Notes: a model not told the origin generated them from the letters alone. Shown: positions 1-8,759, counted from the stretch's first letter. The stretch is 64,000 nucleotides of DNA from Hymenobacter properus (GCF_015694735.1 NZ_JADQDP010000008.1:86044-150043), one strand, 5' to 3'. Program-made: numbers and translations.

Positions 1-1
1 T

Positions 2-1036
2 CCGCTGGGCTACTTCGGCGGCATCGGCGCAGCCTCGAAAGCGGGCATCCTCTTCAAGGGCTCCAACTTCCTGGACGTGCTGCGCGAGATTGACACCGTG
101 GTGATGGACAAAACCGGCACGCTCACCCAAGGGGTGTTTGCCGTGCAGCAGGTGCAGCCGGCGGCCGGCACCACCCCCGAGCAGCTGCTGCGCCTGGTGG
201 GCGCGCTGGAAACCAAATCAACCCACCCCATTGCCAAGGCGGTGGTGGCCCACGTCGGGGCGGCCGCGACGGGGGTGCCCGTCGATAACGTGGAGGAAAT
301 CGCCGGACACGGCCTGCGCGGCAAGGTGGATGGCCGCGACGTGCTGGCCGGCAACACCAAGCTTCTGGCCAAGTTCAACGTGGCCTACCCGGCCGAAGTC
401 GACCAGGTGGTGGACAGCATCGTGGTGGCAGCTGTGGACGGAAAATATGCCGGCTACCTGACCGTGGCTGACGCCCCGAAAGAGGACGCGGCCCGCGCCG
501 TGCAGGAGCTGAAAGCCGACGGCATCAGCAAGGTGGTCATGCTCTCCGGCGACAAGGACAGCATCGTGCAGCGCGTGGCCAAAGAGCTGGGCATCACCGA
601 AGCCCACGGCGGGCTGCTGCCCGAAGACAAGGCCCGCTACGTGCAGCAGTACCTTACCGAGGGCCGAAAGCTGGCCTTCGTGGGCGACGGCGTGAACGAT
701 GCCCCCGTGGTGGCGCTGGCCGATGTGGGCATCGCCATGGGCGGGCTGGGCTCGGATGCCACCATCGAAACGGCCGACGTGGTGATTCAGACCGACCACC
801 CGAGCAAGATTGCCACCGCCCGGCGCATCGCCCGCGCCACCCACAACGTGGTCTGGCAGAACATCTGGCTGGCCTTTATCGTGAAGGGCATCGTGCTGGC
901 GCTGGGGGCCGGCGGCGTGGCCACCATGTGGGAAGCCGTGTTTGCCGACGTGGGCGTGGCCCTGCTGGCTATTCTCAACGCCGTGCGGATTCAGCGCATG
1001 GACTTCACCAGCAAAGCAGTAAGCGCCAAACCATAG
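2..1036 (+). CDS. P1B-type heavy-metal ATPase, C-terminal part (5' truncated by window)
   Basis: This is an ATP-driven metal exporter of the inner membrane. The reading frame is open from base 2, so the gene starts before the window and only the last ~344 residues are visible. Seen in order: the phosphorylation motif DKTGTLT, the P1B-specific His-Pro dipeptide in STHPIAKA, the hinge GDGVNDAP, and two C-terminal membrane helices. The last helix contains ADVGVALLAILNA. Its Asp-x-Gly matches the pattern of zinc/cadmium/lead (P1B-2) pumps such as ZntA rather than the Met-Ser pattern of copper pumps, so divalent zinc-like ions are the likely substrate (inference). Downstream DUF305 and ZIP-like genes in the same direction support a metal-resistance cluster. 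The metal-binding N-terminus and the CPC motif lie outside the window. Confidence 0.93.
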   Translation, partial: PLGYFGGIGAASKAGILFKGSNFLDVLREIDTVVMDKTGTLTQGVFAVQQVQPAAGTTPEQLLRLVGALETKSTHPIAKAVVAHVGAAATGVPVDNVEEIAGHGLRGKVDGRDVLAGNTKLLAKFNVAYPAEVDQVVDSIVVAAVDGKYAGYLTVADAPKEDAARAVQELKADGISKVVMLSGDKDSIVQRVAKELGITEAHGGLLPEDKARYVQQYLTEGRKLAFVGDGVNDAPVVALADVGIAMGGLGSDATIETADVVIQTDHPSKIATARRIARATHNVVWQNIWLAFIVKGIVLALGAGGVATMWEAVFADVGVALLAILNAVRIQRMDFTSKAVSAKP

Positions 1037-1065
1037 GCCATCAGGCACTCACTGAAGCACGAAAC

Positions 1066-1746
1066 ATGAAGCATCCCCCCTTTTTACTGGTCCTGTTGCT
1101 CGGTGTCAGCCTGTTCATCGGCAGCTGCAACTCCAAGCACGACACCGATGAGCACGAGCAGGAAGTGCACGCTGGCGAGAAGCCCAAGCCGGCTCCCGTG
1201 GCCGCGCCCCCGGCCCTGGGCGACACCTTGCGGCTGCTGGCGCAGCAGCTCGATACGGTGCGCCGCCTCGGGTGCTGGGACGAGGACTTTGCCCGCCTGA
1301 TGAGCGTGCACCACGCCGGCGCCCAGCGCCTGGCCGCGGTAGAAGTTGCCCGTGGTAAAGACTCGACTCTGCGCGCCCTGGCCCAGCACGTGCTCAAGGG
1401 ACATGAGCGCGACAACCACGTGCTGGCGCTGGCCCTGACCCGGCAGCCGCCGGCGGGCCAGGAGTACCGGCCGGGCAACCTCAAAGACCCGTTTGTGCGC
1501 CGCATCTCGGCTGCGCTGGCTCCCCTGCGCCAGCCGCCGCCCCTGCCCGGCACCGTCGATGTCGATTTTGCCACGCTCATGCAGGTGCACCACCAAACCG
1601 GGGTGGCCCTGGCCCAAACGGAGCTGTCCTTTGGCAAGGACGCGGAGGTAAGAAACGCCGCCCGCCAGATTGTGCGCGATGAGCAGGCCGAAATTAAGCA
1701 GTACCAGCGCTGGCTCAAGACCCACGCGGCAACTCCTATTCCCTAA
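1066..1746 (+). CDS. DUF305-family lipoprotein (two domains)
   Basis: A 226-residue exported lipoprotein. I chose the ATG at 1066 because it gives a short basic N-terminus, a hydrophobic stretch and a lipobox (LFIGSC) with Cys at about residue 22; the open frame continues upstream but overlaps the ATPase gene. Two related helical repeats follow a His/Glu/Pro-rich linker. Each has the DUF305 pattern of Met-x2-His-His (LMSVHHAGA and LMQVHHQTG) followed by a conserved acidic helix. DUF305 proteins are ferritin-like helical proteins often found beside copper and other metal-resistance genes; their exact function is not established. It lies 29 bp after the metal ATPase and is probably co-transcribed. 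A role in periplasmic metal binding is inferred from context and from the paired histidines. Confidence 0.82.
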   Translation: MKHPPFLLVLLLGVSLFIGSCNSKHDTDEHEQEVHAGEKPKPAPVAAPPALGDTLRLLAQQLDTVRRLGCWDEDFARLMSVHHAGAQRLAAVEVARGKDSTLRALAQHVLKGHERDNHVLALALTRQPPAGQEYRPGNLKDPFVRRISAALAPLRQPPPLPGTVDVDFATLMQVHHQTGVALAQTELSFGKDAEVRNAARQIVRDEQAEIKQYQRWLKTHAATPIP

Positions 1747-1766
1747 CACTTTAACCTGCTGCTTCT

Positions 1767-2570
1767 ATGCTGCTTACGATTCCCACCGCTGTCACGCCAC
1801 CCTGGTCCACCATGCTGGGCTTCTCGCTGCTGCCGGCCGTGGTCATGATTGCCGGCGCCGCCCTGGCCGTGTGGCGGGCCCCGGGCCCGAAGCTGCGCAG
1901 CGCCATTCTGCACTTCGCGGCGGGCGTCATCTTCTCGGTTGTGGCCGTCGAGCTGCTGCCCGACATTGTGCAGCACCACGCACCCTACGAAGTGGCGCTG
2001 GGCTTCGGGCTGGGCGTGGCCACCATGCTGGGGCTGCGCTACTTCACCCAGCGCCTCGAAAAGAAAGAGGAGCCCGGAGAAGCCGGCAATGAGCCAGCGG
2101 CTGGCACTGACGCTACAGCGCTCCCCGGCGCGGCCTCCCTGCCCTGGGGCCTGCTGGTGGCCATCGGCATTGATATTCTCATCGACGGGCTGCTGCTGGG
2201 CATCGGCTTTGCGGCGGGCGCAAAGGAAGGCACCCTGCTGGCCATTGCCCTCACCATCGAGCTGCTGTCGCTGGGCCTGGCCACGGCCATTGAGTTGCGG
2301 CAGGACGGCCACGGCAAGGGCCGGACCGTCGCGATTGTGGCCGGCACGTCGCTCATGCTGCTGGTCGGGGCGGGCATCGGCACCACCGTGCTGCGTGGGG
2401 CCACCGGCAATATGCTGGAAATCGTGCTTTCCTTTGGCCTGGCCGCGCTGCTGTTTCTGGTCACCGAAGAGTTGCTGACCGAAGCGCACGAGGAAACCGA
2501 AACCCCGCTGCTCACGCTGGCCTTTTTCGTGGGCTTTCTTCTGTTTCTGATTCTGGGCATGGTTGCCTGA
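1767..2570 (+). CDS. ZIP-family-like metal transporter
   Basis: A 267-residue multi-spanning membrane protein with about seven or eight hydrophobic segments. Two motifs resemble the ZIP transporter core: a helix with HFAAGVIFSVVAVELLPDI, and a later helix IDILIDGLLLGIGFAAGAKEG at the position where classical ZIP proteins have HNFPEG. The classical His is replaced here by Asp/Ile, so the metal site is atypical and the direction and substrate are uncertain. A charged loop (KKEEPGEAGNEP) separates the halves. It sits 20 bp after the DUF305 gene and is followed by a small unknown gene, so it probably belongs to the same metal-handling operon as the P1B ATPase. Families outside ZIP with the same fold remain possible. 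Confidence 0.72.
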   Translation: MLLTIPTAVTPPWSTMLGFSLLPAVVMIAGAALAVWRAPGPKLRSAILHFAAGVIFSVVAVELLPDIVQHHAPYEVALGFGLGVATMLGLRYFTQRLEKKEEPGEAGNEPAAGTDATALPGAASLPWGLLVAIGIDILIDGLLLGIGFAAGAKEGTLLAIALTIELLSLGLATAIELRQDGHGKGRTVAIVAGTSLMLLVGAGIGTTVLRGATGNMLEIVLSFGLAALLFLVTEELLTEAHEETETPLLTLAFFVGFLLFLILGMVA

Positions 2571-2595
2571 CCCACCCTTTTCGAATACGCTACGC

Positions 2596-2862
2596 ATGCA
2601 CACCGCCAAAATTGACCTGACCCTGAAGCCCACCGGCCGCCACCTGGCTTTCTCGAAGGAAATGCTAGAAGTCGCCCACGTCTTTCGCCGCGTTGGGGGC
2701 GAGGCTTCCACTTGGCAGCGGGTGGCTGTCAACGCCCGCTCACCCTTCCTTGACACCGACACCTTTGCGCCCGGCACCTTACTGGAATACTACGTGCAGC
2801 ATGAAACCCAGCAGGGCGAGCCGGAGGCCCGCAGCCACGTAGTCAGCACCACCGTGGCCTAA
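2596..2862 (+). CDS. Small hypothetical protein in metal operon
   Basis: An 88-residue soluble protein with no signal peptide, no Cys and no obvious metal motif. The ATG at 2596 is preferred over the upstream in-frame ATG at 2563, which would overlap the transporter gene. The sequence alternates polar and hydrophobic residues (KIDLTLKPTGRHLAF, TFAPGTLLEYYVQHET), which suggests a small beta-sandwich or SpoT/fibronectin-like fold, but I do not recognise the family. It lies 25 bp after the ZIP-like gene and 32 bp before the second DUF305 lipoprotein, all in one direction, so an accessory role in metal handling is likely from context alone. Confidence 0.6.
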   Translation: MHTAKIDLTLKPTGRHLAFSKEMLEVAHVFRRVGGEASTWQRVAVNARSPFLDTDTFAPGTLLEYYVQHETQQGEPEARSHVVSTTVA

Positions 2863-2894
2863 TTCCACTGGTTCAGCGCCTCCGTATTATCACT

Positions 2895-3632
2895 ATGCCG
2901 CCCACATTCACCTTCCTGTACCGTACAGCATATCCCGTGCTGCTGGCGGGCGGCCTGCTTCTGGGCAGCTGCCGCAGCGGCCCCGAGGAGACGGCCGACG
3001 TTCACGAAGCTGGCGCCCCCGCCACCATGATGGCGGCGCTGCACACCATGGCCGCGCACTCCAAAGCTCTCCCGCCGGGTACCGACCTGGACCTGTACTT
3101 TGCCCGGCTCATGCGCGAAAACCACCGCGCAGCCGTGGCCATGTCCGCACTGGAACTGCAGCAGGGCCACGACCCGGAACTGCGGCGCATTGCGCGGGAC
3201 ATTCACCAGGCCCACCAGCAACTCATTTTCGGCCTCGACTCGGCCATTCGGCGCATCCGGGCCCAGCCCCCCGCGTTTCCCACGCACACCATGCAGTCGG
3301 ACGAGCTAGCGGAATTGCTGGAGGCGGCCACCAATGGTCTGCATCCGGCGGCCCATCGCAGCATCGCCAAGGTAGAAGCTGGCCCCGACTCTCTCAACCA
3401 CCACCACACCCCCAAGCAGGAAGATGCCGGCACCGGTAGCATCGACCACGACTACGCTGCCCTGCTCATACCCCACCACCAGAACTCCATCACGCTGGCC
3501 CACGCCGAGCTGGAGCTGGGCCGCGACGAGGGTCTGCAAAAAATAGCCTTTCTTGTCCTGAAAGACCAGCAGCGAGAAATTGAACTGGTGCAGGTTTGGC
3601 TTCGTCAGCATCCTAACCAAGCTAAGCCTTGA
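2895..3632 (+). CDS. DUF305-family lipoprotein (second copy)
   Basis: A 245-residue lipoprotein related to the one at 1066-1746. The N-terminus has a hydrophobic segment and lipobox LLLGSC (Cys near residue 26). Two helical repeats follow, FARLMRENHRAAVAMSALEL and YAALLIPHHQNSITLAHAEL. In the first repeat the usual His-His pair is Asn-His, in the second it is His-His, so only the second keeps the full DUF305 pattern. A His/Lys-rich linker (NHHHTPKQED) joins them and could bind metal. It is the last gene of the rightward metal cluster; the next gene is on the opposite strand. The function is inferred from family and context only. Confidence 0.8.
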   Translation: MPPTFTFLYRTAYPVLLAGGLLLGSCRSGPEETADVHEAGAPATMMAALHTMAAHSKALPPGTDLDLYFARLMRENHRAAVAMSALELQQGHDPELRRIARDIHQAHQQLIFGLDSAIRRIRAQPPAFPTHTMQSDELAELLEAATNGLHPAAHRSIAKVEAGPDSLNHHHTPKQEDAGTGSIDHDYAALLIPHHQNSITLAHAELELGRDEGLQKIAFLVLKDQQREIELVQVWLRQHPNQAKP

Positions 3633-3733
3633 TGTTGGCGTTACCCTTGCAGGGTATGTCCCTGGCTAATCAGCTTCCGGCGACGTTCCAATGGCTCACC
3701 TCTGAGGAATTCCCCACGGGTGCGTCCGATGGG

Positions 3734-4339
3734 TTAACGCGCCGACTTCGCCAGCTTATCCAGCGCCGCTTTGAACTCGGGCGTGTCGTACTCGGCCATG
3801 CCGTCGTGGCGGGCCGCAACCTGCCCGTCGGGGCCGAGGATGACGGTGGACGGGATGGAGTTGGAATCGAAGGGAGCGGGCAGGTCGCCGGTGCGCAGGT
3901 ACACCGGGAAGGTGTAGCCCTGGGCCTGCACAAACTTGCGGGCTTTGGCCGCGTCGTCGTCGAGCGAGAGCATCACGAAGGCCACTTTCGACTTGTCAAC
4001 TTTCTTGTACAGCGCTTCAATGCCGGGCATTTCGGCGCGGCAGGGCGGGCACCAGCTGGCCCACAGGTTCACGAATACCACCTTGCCTTTCAGGTCGCTC
4101 AGGTTGACGGGTTTCCCGTCGAGCGTGACCATGGGCAGGTTGTGAGGGTAGGCAGCGCCGCCGGTGAGCACCACCGGCATAGCGGCGGCGGGGGCCGTGG
4201 CAGGCACTTCGGCTTTCCAGAGGCCGGTAGCCAGCAGGCCGCGCTGCACGCCGCCGAGCACGATGGGCCGCAGGGGCGTGAACATAACGAGGGCGAACAG
4301 GGCCAGCGGCAGCCAGGAGGTGAGGGTCTTGCGATTCAT
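3734..4339 (-). CDS. TlpA-like membrane-anchored thioredoxin
   Basis: A 201-residue thiol:disulfide oxidoreductase of the periplasmic face. An N-terminal hydrophobic segment (residues ~9-22) anchors it, and a thioredoxin fold follows. The active site is WASWCPPCRAEMPG (CPPC, typical of TlpA/ResA reductants), and the cis-proline loop SIPSTVILGPDG is present. Family members reduce cysteines of cytochrome c or other periplasmic partners. It is downstream of and co-directional with the TolC/RND/adaptor operon, but a separate -7 box and an inverted repeat just upstream show that it probably has its own promoter. That inverted repeat matches the operator of the ArsR gene at 13.4 kb, so control by that repressor is possible (inference). 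Confidence 0.88.
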   Translation of the reverse strand: MNRKTLTSWLPLALFALVMFTPLRPIVLGGVQRGLLATGLWKAEVPATAPAAAMPVVLTGGAAYPHNLPMVTLDGKPVNLSDLKGKVVFVNLWASWCPPCRAEMPGIEALYKKVDKSKVAFVMLSLDDDAAKARKFVQAQGYTFPVYLRTGDLPAPFDSNSIPSTVILGPDGQVAARHDGMAEYDTPEFKAALDKLAKSAR

Positions 4340-4363
4340 GGTGGGGGAGTTTTAAAAGCGGGA

Positions 4364-4371
4364 CAAAGTTA
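4364..4371 (-). promoter_or_regulatory. -7 box for the tlpA-like gene
   Basis: On the minus strand the sequence reads TAACTTTG, a full match to the Bacteroidota -7 consensus TAnnTTTG, 24 bases before the ATG. I do not see a good TTTG -33 element at the normal spacing; an inverted repeat takes its place. Confidence 0.5.
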
Positions 4372-4373
4372 AT

Positions 4374-4389
4374 ATGAACAAAGTTTCAT
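4374..4389. promoter_or_regulatory. Candidate ArsR-type operator ATGAA-N6-TTCAT
   Basis: The inverted repeat ATGAA, six bases, TTCAT lies immediately upstream of the tlpA -7 box and starts within a few bases of the adaptor gene stop codon. The same half-sites with the same six-base spacing occur at the arsR promoter (13405-13424) and upstream of tauE (13790-13805). Position and spacing suggest one repressor; binding itself is inferred. Confidence 0.5.
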
Positions 4390-4392
4390 TTG

Positions 4393-5559
4393 TTAAGCGC
4401 CGGCGGGTTTTGGCTTCGCCACGGTGACGGGCTGGCCGTCGGCCACCTGTTCGGAGGCTTCGCGCAGCAGCGCATCGCCGGGGGCTAGCGGGCCGAATAC
4501 TTCCACCGTGTCGCGGCTCAGCAGCTGGCCCCGGCGCACGGGCACCCACTGGGCGCGGCCGTCGTGCACCCGGATAACCTGGCTCTGCTTAGGCTGGTCG
4601 GGGCGGGCAAACACGGCGGCCGTGGGCACCGCTATTGACTGGGCCGCCGTGGGCAGGGCCACCAGCACCTGGGCGTACATGCCGGCCTTGAGCTGGCCAT
4701 TGGCATTAGGCACGTCCATTTCCACCAGCTCCGAGCGCACCGTTTGGCTGAGGCGGTCAGCGTTGCGGCGGTACACGCCCATGAAGGTGCGGCCCGGAAA
4801 GGCCGGCACGGTGAACGGCACTTTCGCCCCCGGTTTCAGCCACTGGCCGGCGGCGGCTTCGGGCACGGCCACTTCCAGGCGCAGGGTCTGGTTGTTTTCG
4901 AGCGAAAACATCGGCGCGGCGGGCTGGCCGCCGCCCGGCCCCACCAGCGCGCCGGCCGACACGTTGCGGGCCGAAATGACGCCGCCGAACGGGGCGCGCA
5001 CCACTAGGTAGTTGCTCAGCTCGCGGCTGGCCTGCCACTCAGAATAGGCGGCCTGCACGCCTGCCTGGTCACCCTGCATCTCGGCGCGGGCGCGCTCCAG
5101 GTCGTTGGGCGAGATGGTGCCCGGCTCCTGGCTGGTGCGCAGCAGGCGGTCGTAGCTGGCCTTGGTGCCGGAAAGCTTGGCCTGCGCCGCCTGCCAGCGC
5201 GAGCGGGCGCGGGCCAGCTGGGCGGCCAGCTCGGGGGCTTCGAGCACGGCCAGAGTCTGGCCTTTGGTTACGCAGGTGCCCCGGTCCACCAGCACTTGTT
5301 TCACGAAGGCCCCCACGCGGGGGAAGATGTCGACCTGCTCGAAGGGCTTGAGCTCGCCGGGCAGGCGCAGACGCCGCACGGCCGGCGCGTCGGTCAGGGT
5401 AAAGGTGGTGACGGGCGCGGCCACCGGGGCCGCCGGCTGGGCCGCGGCATCGGCCTCGGCCGGGCCATCGGAAGAGGAGCAGCCGGCCAGGGACAGGCCG
5501 GCCGTCAGCAGGGCCGCGCCCCGGCGCAGCATTGTAGGAAGATTTAGGAAATCAGGCAT
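4393..5559 (-). CDS. RND efflux periplasmic adaptor (membrane fusion protein)
   Basis: A 388-residue HlyD/AcrA-like lipoprotein that would bridge the inner-membrane pump and the TolC channel. The N-terminus carries a lipobox, LSLAGC. The biotinyl-lipoyl-like half-motifs are visible as ELKPFEQVDIFPRVGAFVKQ and VVRAPFGGVISARNVSAG, flanking a helical hairpin rich in Ala, Arg and Gln. Beta-barrel and membrane-proximal domains follow and end with LLREASEQVADGQPVTV. It is the third gene of a leftward operon (TolC, pump, adaptor), 31 bp after the pump gene. No metal-binding His/Met-rich tail is visible, which argues against a copper-type (CusB) adaptor. An internal Met at residue 10 is an alternative start. 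Confidence 0.93.
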   Translation of the reverse strand: MPDFLNLPTMLRRGAALLTAGLSLAGCSSSDGPAEADAAAQPAAPVAAPVTTFTLTDAPAVRRLRLPGELKPFEQVDIFPRVGAFVKQVLVDRGTCVTKGQTLAVLEAPELAAQLARARSRWQAAQAKLSGTKASYDRLLRTSQEPGTISPNDLERARAEMQGDQAGVQAAYSEWQASRELSNYLVVRAPFGGVISARNVSAGALVGPGGGQPAAPMFSLENNQTLRLEVAVPEAAAGQWLKPGAKVPFTVPAFPGRTFMGVYRRNADRLSQTVRSELVEMDVPNANGQLKAGMYAQVLVALPTAAQSIAVPTAAVFARPDQPKQSQVIRVHDGRAQWVPVRRGQLLSRDTVEVFGPLAPGDALLREASEQVADGQPVTVAKPKPAGA

Positions 5560-5590
5560 GAGCGATACAAAAGGGAGAAATCAATGAGAA

Positions 5591-8500
5591 TTAGGCCGCC
5601 TGCCGGGTGCGCGTGGGCAGCATCGACACCGACGCGAACCCGACCCGGCCCATGGCCCAGCCAAACACGTGGGGCAGCACCAGCAGCGAGGCCAGCGTAG
5701 AGGCAATGAGCCCGCCGATGACGGCCTGGCCCAGCGGGGCAATCTGGTCGCCGCCCTCGCCCAGGCCCGAGGCCATGGGCAGCATGCCGGCCAGCATGGC
5801 GATGCTTGTCATCAGGATGGGCCGGATGCGGGTATCGGCGGCCCGGCGAGCGGCTTCGAGCGCGTCCCGGTGCTCGTGGCGCAGGTGGTCGGCGCTGGTG
5901 ATGAGCAGAATGGCGTTGGCCACTGAGACGCCCACCGACATAATCATGCCCATGTAGGACTGCAGATTGAGCGTGGCCCCGCAGGCCAGCAGCATCAGCA
6001 GCGAGCCCGCCACCACGGCCGGCACCACCGAGAGCACCACCAGCGAGAGGCGAAAGCTCTGGAAGTTGGCCGCCAGCAGCAGGAATATCACCACGATGGC
6101 CATGCCCAGGCCGGTCTGCAGGCTGCTCATGGTGTCGGCCAGCAGCTGGGGCTGGCCCACCAGGTTCACCACCACGCCGCGCGGCGGCTCGCCGGCCTGC
6201 TTAATGGCTTGGCGCACGGCTTTAGCGGCGGTGCCCAGGTCGCGGCCCTGCACGTTGGCCGTGATGCTCACCAGCCGGTAAGGACCCTGGCGGTCAATCT
6301 CGCCGGGCATCATCCGGGCCGAGATGCTGGCCACCTCCCCCACCGTGGGCCGGGCCTGGCCGGGCTTCACGGGCAGGGCTTCGAGGTCCTGAATCTGGCT
6401 GAGCTGGTCGTCGGGCAGCTGCACCTGCACCTGGTAGCCGAGGCCGGACTTGGGGTCGAGCCAGAGGTTTTTGCTGGTGAAACGGCTGGACGAGGTGGCC
6501 GCCACCACCGACTGGGTGATTTCCTGGCTGGTGAGGCCGAACTGGGCGGCCCGCTCCCGGTCCACGTCGATGCGCAGGGCCGGGTACTGCAGGGGCTGGG
6601 CAATCTGCACGTCGCGCAGGTAGGGAATCCGCTTCAGCTCGGCCAGCACCTTGCGGGCCTGGCCGGCGGCTTCCTTGAGGTTTTTGCCGCCCACGTTCAC
6701 CTGAATGGGCGTGGGCGCGCCGTCGCTCATTACCTTTTCCACCAATTCAATCGGCTCGAAGCTCAGCAGCAAGCCCGGATGGGCCTGCCCGATGCGCCGG
6801 CGCAGGCGCTCCTTGAGCTGGTTGAGGTTCACGTGCACGCCCTCTTTCAAGGCCACCTGCATGATGGCCTCGTGCGGGCCGGTGGTGAACACGAAAATGG
6901 AATTCACCGCGAAGCTCGCCGGCTGGGTGCCCACGAAGGTGGACGAGATTTCCACGTTCTGCGGCCCCACTTCCTGGTTGATGAGGGCCTGCACGGCGGC
7001 CACGGTCTTTTCGGTCTGCTCCAGGCGGGTGCCCACCTTTTCGCGCAGCCGCAGCTGGAACTGCCCGCTATTGGCCTGCGGGAAAATATCGGTGCCGATG
7101 AAGGCAAAGCCGGCCCCTACCACCAGCACGCTCAGCGCGAGGTAGCCGAGCACAATACCCCGCCGCCGGCCCTGGCCGCGCACAAGCAGGCGCTGGTAGC
7201 CGGCCTGAAAGCGGGCGAAAAAGCCGGTTTTTTCGGCGTGGCCGTCGGCCGCGTGGTTGGTATCGTGGCCGGGCGCGTGGTCCTTGAGCAGCCAGTTGGC
7301 CATCACGGGCACCAGGGTTTGCGAGAGCAGGAACGAGGCCACCATGGCGAAGCCCACGGCCAGCGACAGGGGTAGGAACATGGCGCGCGGCACCCCCACC
7401 ATAATCAGGGCCGGCGCGAACACGGCCAGCACGCAGAGCAGAATCAGCAGTTTGGGCAGGGCAATTTCGCGGGCCGCGTCCCAGATGGCCTGGGCCTTGG
7501 TTTTGCCCTTTTCCAGGTGCTGGTGAATGTTTTCGATGGTCACCGTGGCCTCGTCCACCAGCACGCCGATGGCCAGCGCCAGGCCCGACAGGGTCATGAT
7601 GTTGAGCGTCTGCCCGAAGAGCTTGAGCAGAATCACGGCCGAGAGCACCGAGAGCGGAATGGTGGTAATGACGATGATGACGCTGCGCCAGTCGCGCAGA
7701 AACAGCAGCACCATTAGGCCCGTGAGCACCGCGCCAAGGATGCCCTCGGTGACCAGGCTTTTGAGCGAGTTGGCCACGTACACCGACTGGTCGAAGGCGT
7801 AGCTCAGCTTCACATCCTCGGGCAGCAGTGCCCGCAGAGTGGGCAGCTTGTCCTTCACTTCCTGCACCACTTTCAGGGTCGAGGCGTCAGCTTTTTTGAT
7901 GACGGGCATATAGATGGCCCGCTTGCCGTTGATGACGGCGTAGCCCGTAGTGATGTCGGCCGCGTCTTCCACCGTGGCCACGTCGCGCAGGTACACGCCG
8001 GGGCCGGCCCCGGTGCGCAGCGGCACATCCAGAAAGTCGGCGGGGTTCTCAATCAGCGAGTTCACCGGGGCCATGTAGGCCAGAGTACCCATCTTCACGT
8101 TACCGGCCGCCGAGGGCTGGTTGCTGGCCACGATGGCCTTCACCACGTCGTCGGGCGTGAGCTGGTAGCCGCGCAGCTTCGCCGGGTCGGCCTTCACCAC
8201 GATGGTGCGGATATTGCCGCCGAACGGGGCCGTGGACGTGACGCCCGGAATGGTGGTGAACATGGGCCGGATGCGGCTGGCGGCCAAATCCTGGAGCTGG
8301 GTGAGCGAGCTTTTATCGCTTTCCAGTACCAGCTGGCCCACCGGCAGCGAGCTGGCATCGAAGCGTACCACCTGCGGGGGCAGCGTGCCGAGCGGCATAA
8401 ACGCCGTGGCCCGCGACACCTGGGTAGCCACCTCGGCGGCGGCCTGGGCCATGTCGGTGCCGGGGTAAAAGGAGAGCTTGATGAGCGTCAGCCCCTGAAT

Positions 8501-8755
8501 GCTTTTGGTTTCAATCTTCTTGACCCCGGACACGAACAGGAAGTTGTTCTGGAACTGGTTGGCCATGAAGCCGTCGAGCTGCTCGGGCGAGAGCCCGCCG
8601 TAGGGCTCGGCCACGTAGATGGCCGGCACGTCCATGCTCGGGAAGATGTCCACGGCAATGTCGCGCACGGCGGCGAAGGCGAAAAAGAGGATGGCCAGCA
8701 TGGCCACCACCACGGAGATGGGCCGCTGTAGGGCCGACCGGATAAGTTCGTACAT
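5591..8755 (-). CDS. RND-family efflux pump, inner-membrane permease
   Basis: A 1054-residue AcrB-fold proton-driven exporter. It has the usual plan: one N-terminal helix, a large periplasmic loop, helices 2-6, a second large loop, and the C-terminal helices. Helix 4 reads GLALAIGVLVDEATVTIENI. Drug pumps of the AcrB group have two adjacent Asp here, and metal pumps (CusA/CzcA) have a different context, so this single Asp followed by Glu marks neither group clearly. The second half repeats the pattern (MIMSVGVSVANAILLITSAD), lacking the acidic pair. The gene begins 4 bp after the TolC gene ends and is followed by the adaptor. Metal, solvent or drug substrates are all possible; I do not assign one. 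Confidence 0.94.
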   Translation of the reverse strand: MYELIRSALQRPISVVVAMLAILFFAFAAVRDIAVDIFPSMDVPAIYVAEPYGGLSPEQLDGFMANQFQNNFLFVSGVKKIETKSIQGLTLIKLSFYPGTDMAQAAAEVATQVSRATAFMPLGTLPPQVVRFDASSLPVGQLVLESDKSSLTQLQDLAASRIRPMFTTIPGVTSTAPFGGNIRTIVVKADPAKLRGYQLTPDDVVKAIVASNQPSAAGNVKMGTLAYMAPVNSLIENPADFLDVPLRTGAGPGVYLRDVATVEDAADITTGYAVINGKRAIYMPVIKKADASTLKVVQEVKDKLPTLRALLPEDVKLSYAFDQSVYVANSLKSLVTEGILGAVLTGLMVLLFLRDWRSVIIVITTIPLSVLSAVILLKLFGQTLNIMTLSGLALAIGVLVDEATVTIENIHQHLEKGKTKAQAIWDAAREIALPKLLILLCVLAVFAPALIMVGVPRAMFLPLSLAVGFAMVASFLLSQTLVPVMANWLLKDHAPGHDTNHAADGHAEKTGFFARFQAGYQRLLVRGQGRRRGIVLGYLALSVLVVGAGFAFIGTDIFPQANSGQFQLRLREKVGTRLEQTEKTVAAVQALINQEVGPQNVEISSTFVGTQPASFAVNSIFVFTTGPHEAIMQVALKEGVHVNLNQLKERLRRRIGQAHPGLLLSFEPIELVEKVMSDGAPTPIQVNVGGKNLKEAAGQARKVLAELKRIPYLRDVQIAQPLQYPALRIDVDRERAAQFGLTSQEITQSVVAATSSSRFTSKNLWLDPKSGLGYQVQVQLPDDQLSQIQDLEALPVKPGQARPTVGEVASISARMMPGEIDRQGPYRLVSITANVQGRDLGTAAKAVRQAIKQAGEPPRGVVVNLVGQPQLLADTMSSLQTGLGMAIVVIFLLLAANFQSFRLSLVVLSVVPAVVAGSLLMLLACGATLNLQSYMGMIMSVGVSVANAILLITSADHLRHEHRDALEAARRAADTRIRPILMTSIAMLAGMLPMASGLGEGGDQIAPLGQAVIGGLIASTLASLLVLPHVFGWAMGRVGFASVSMLPTRTRQAA

Positions 8756-8759
8756 GCGG

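Noticed and set aside
5591..8755. Annotation of the pump as a copper/zinc (CusA/CzcA) exporter
   Set aside because: The helix 4 motif and the adaptor without metal-binding tail do not support it; only the nearby metal genes do.
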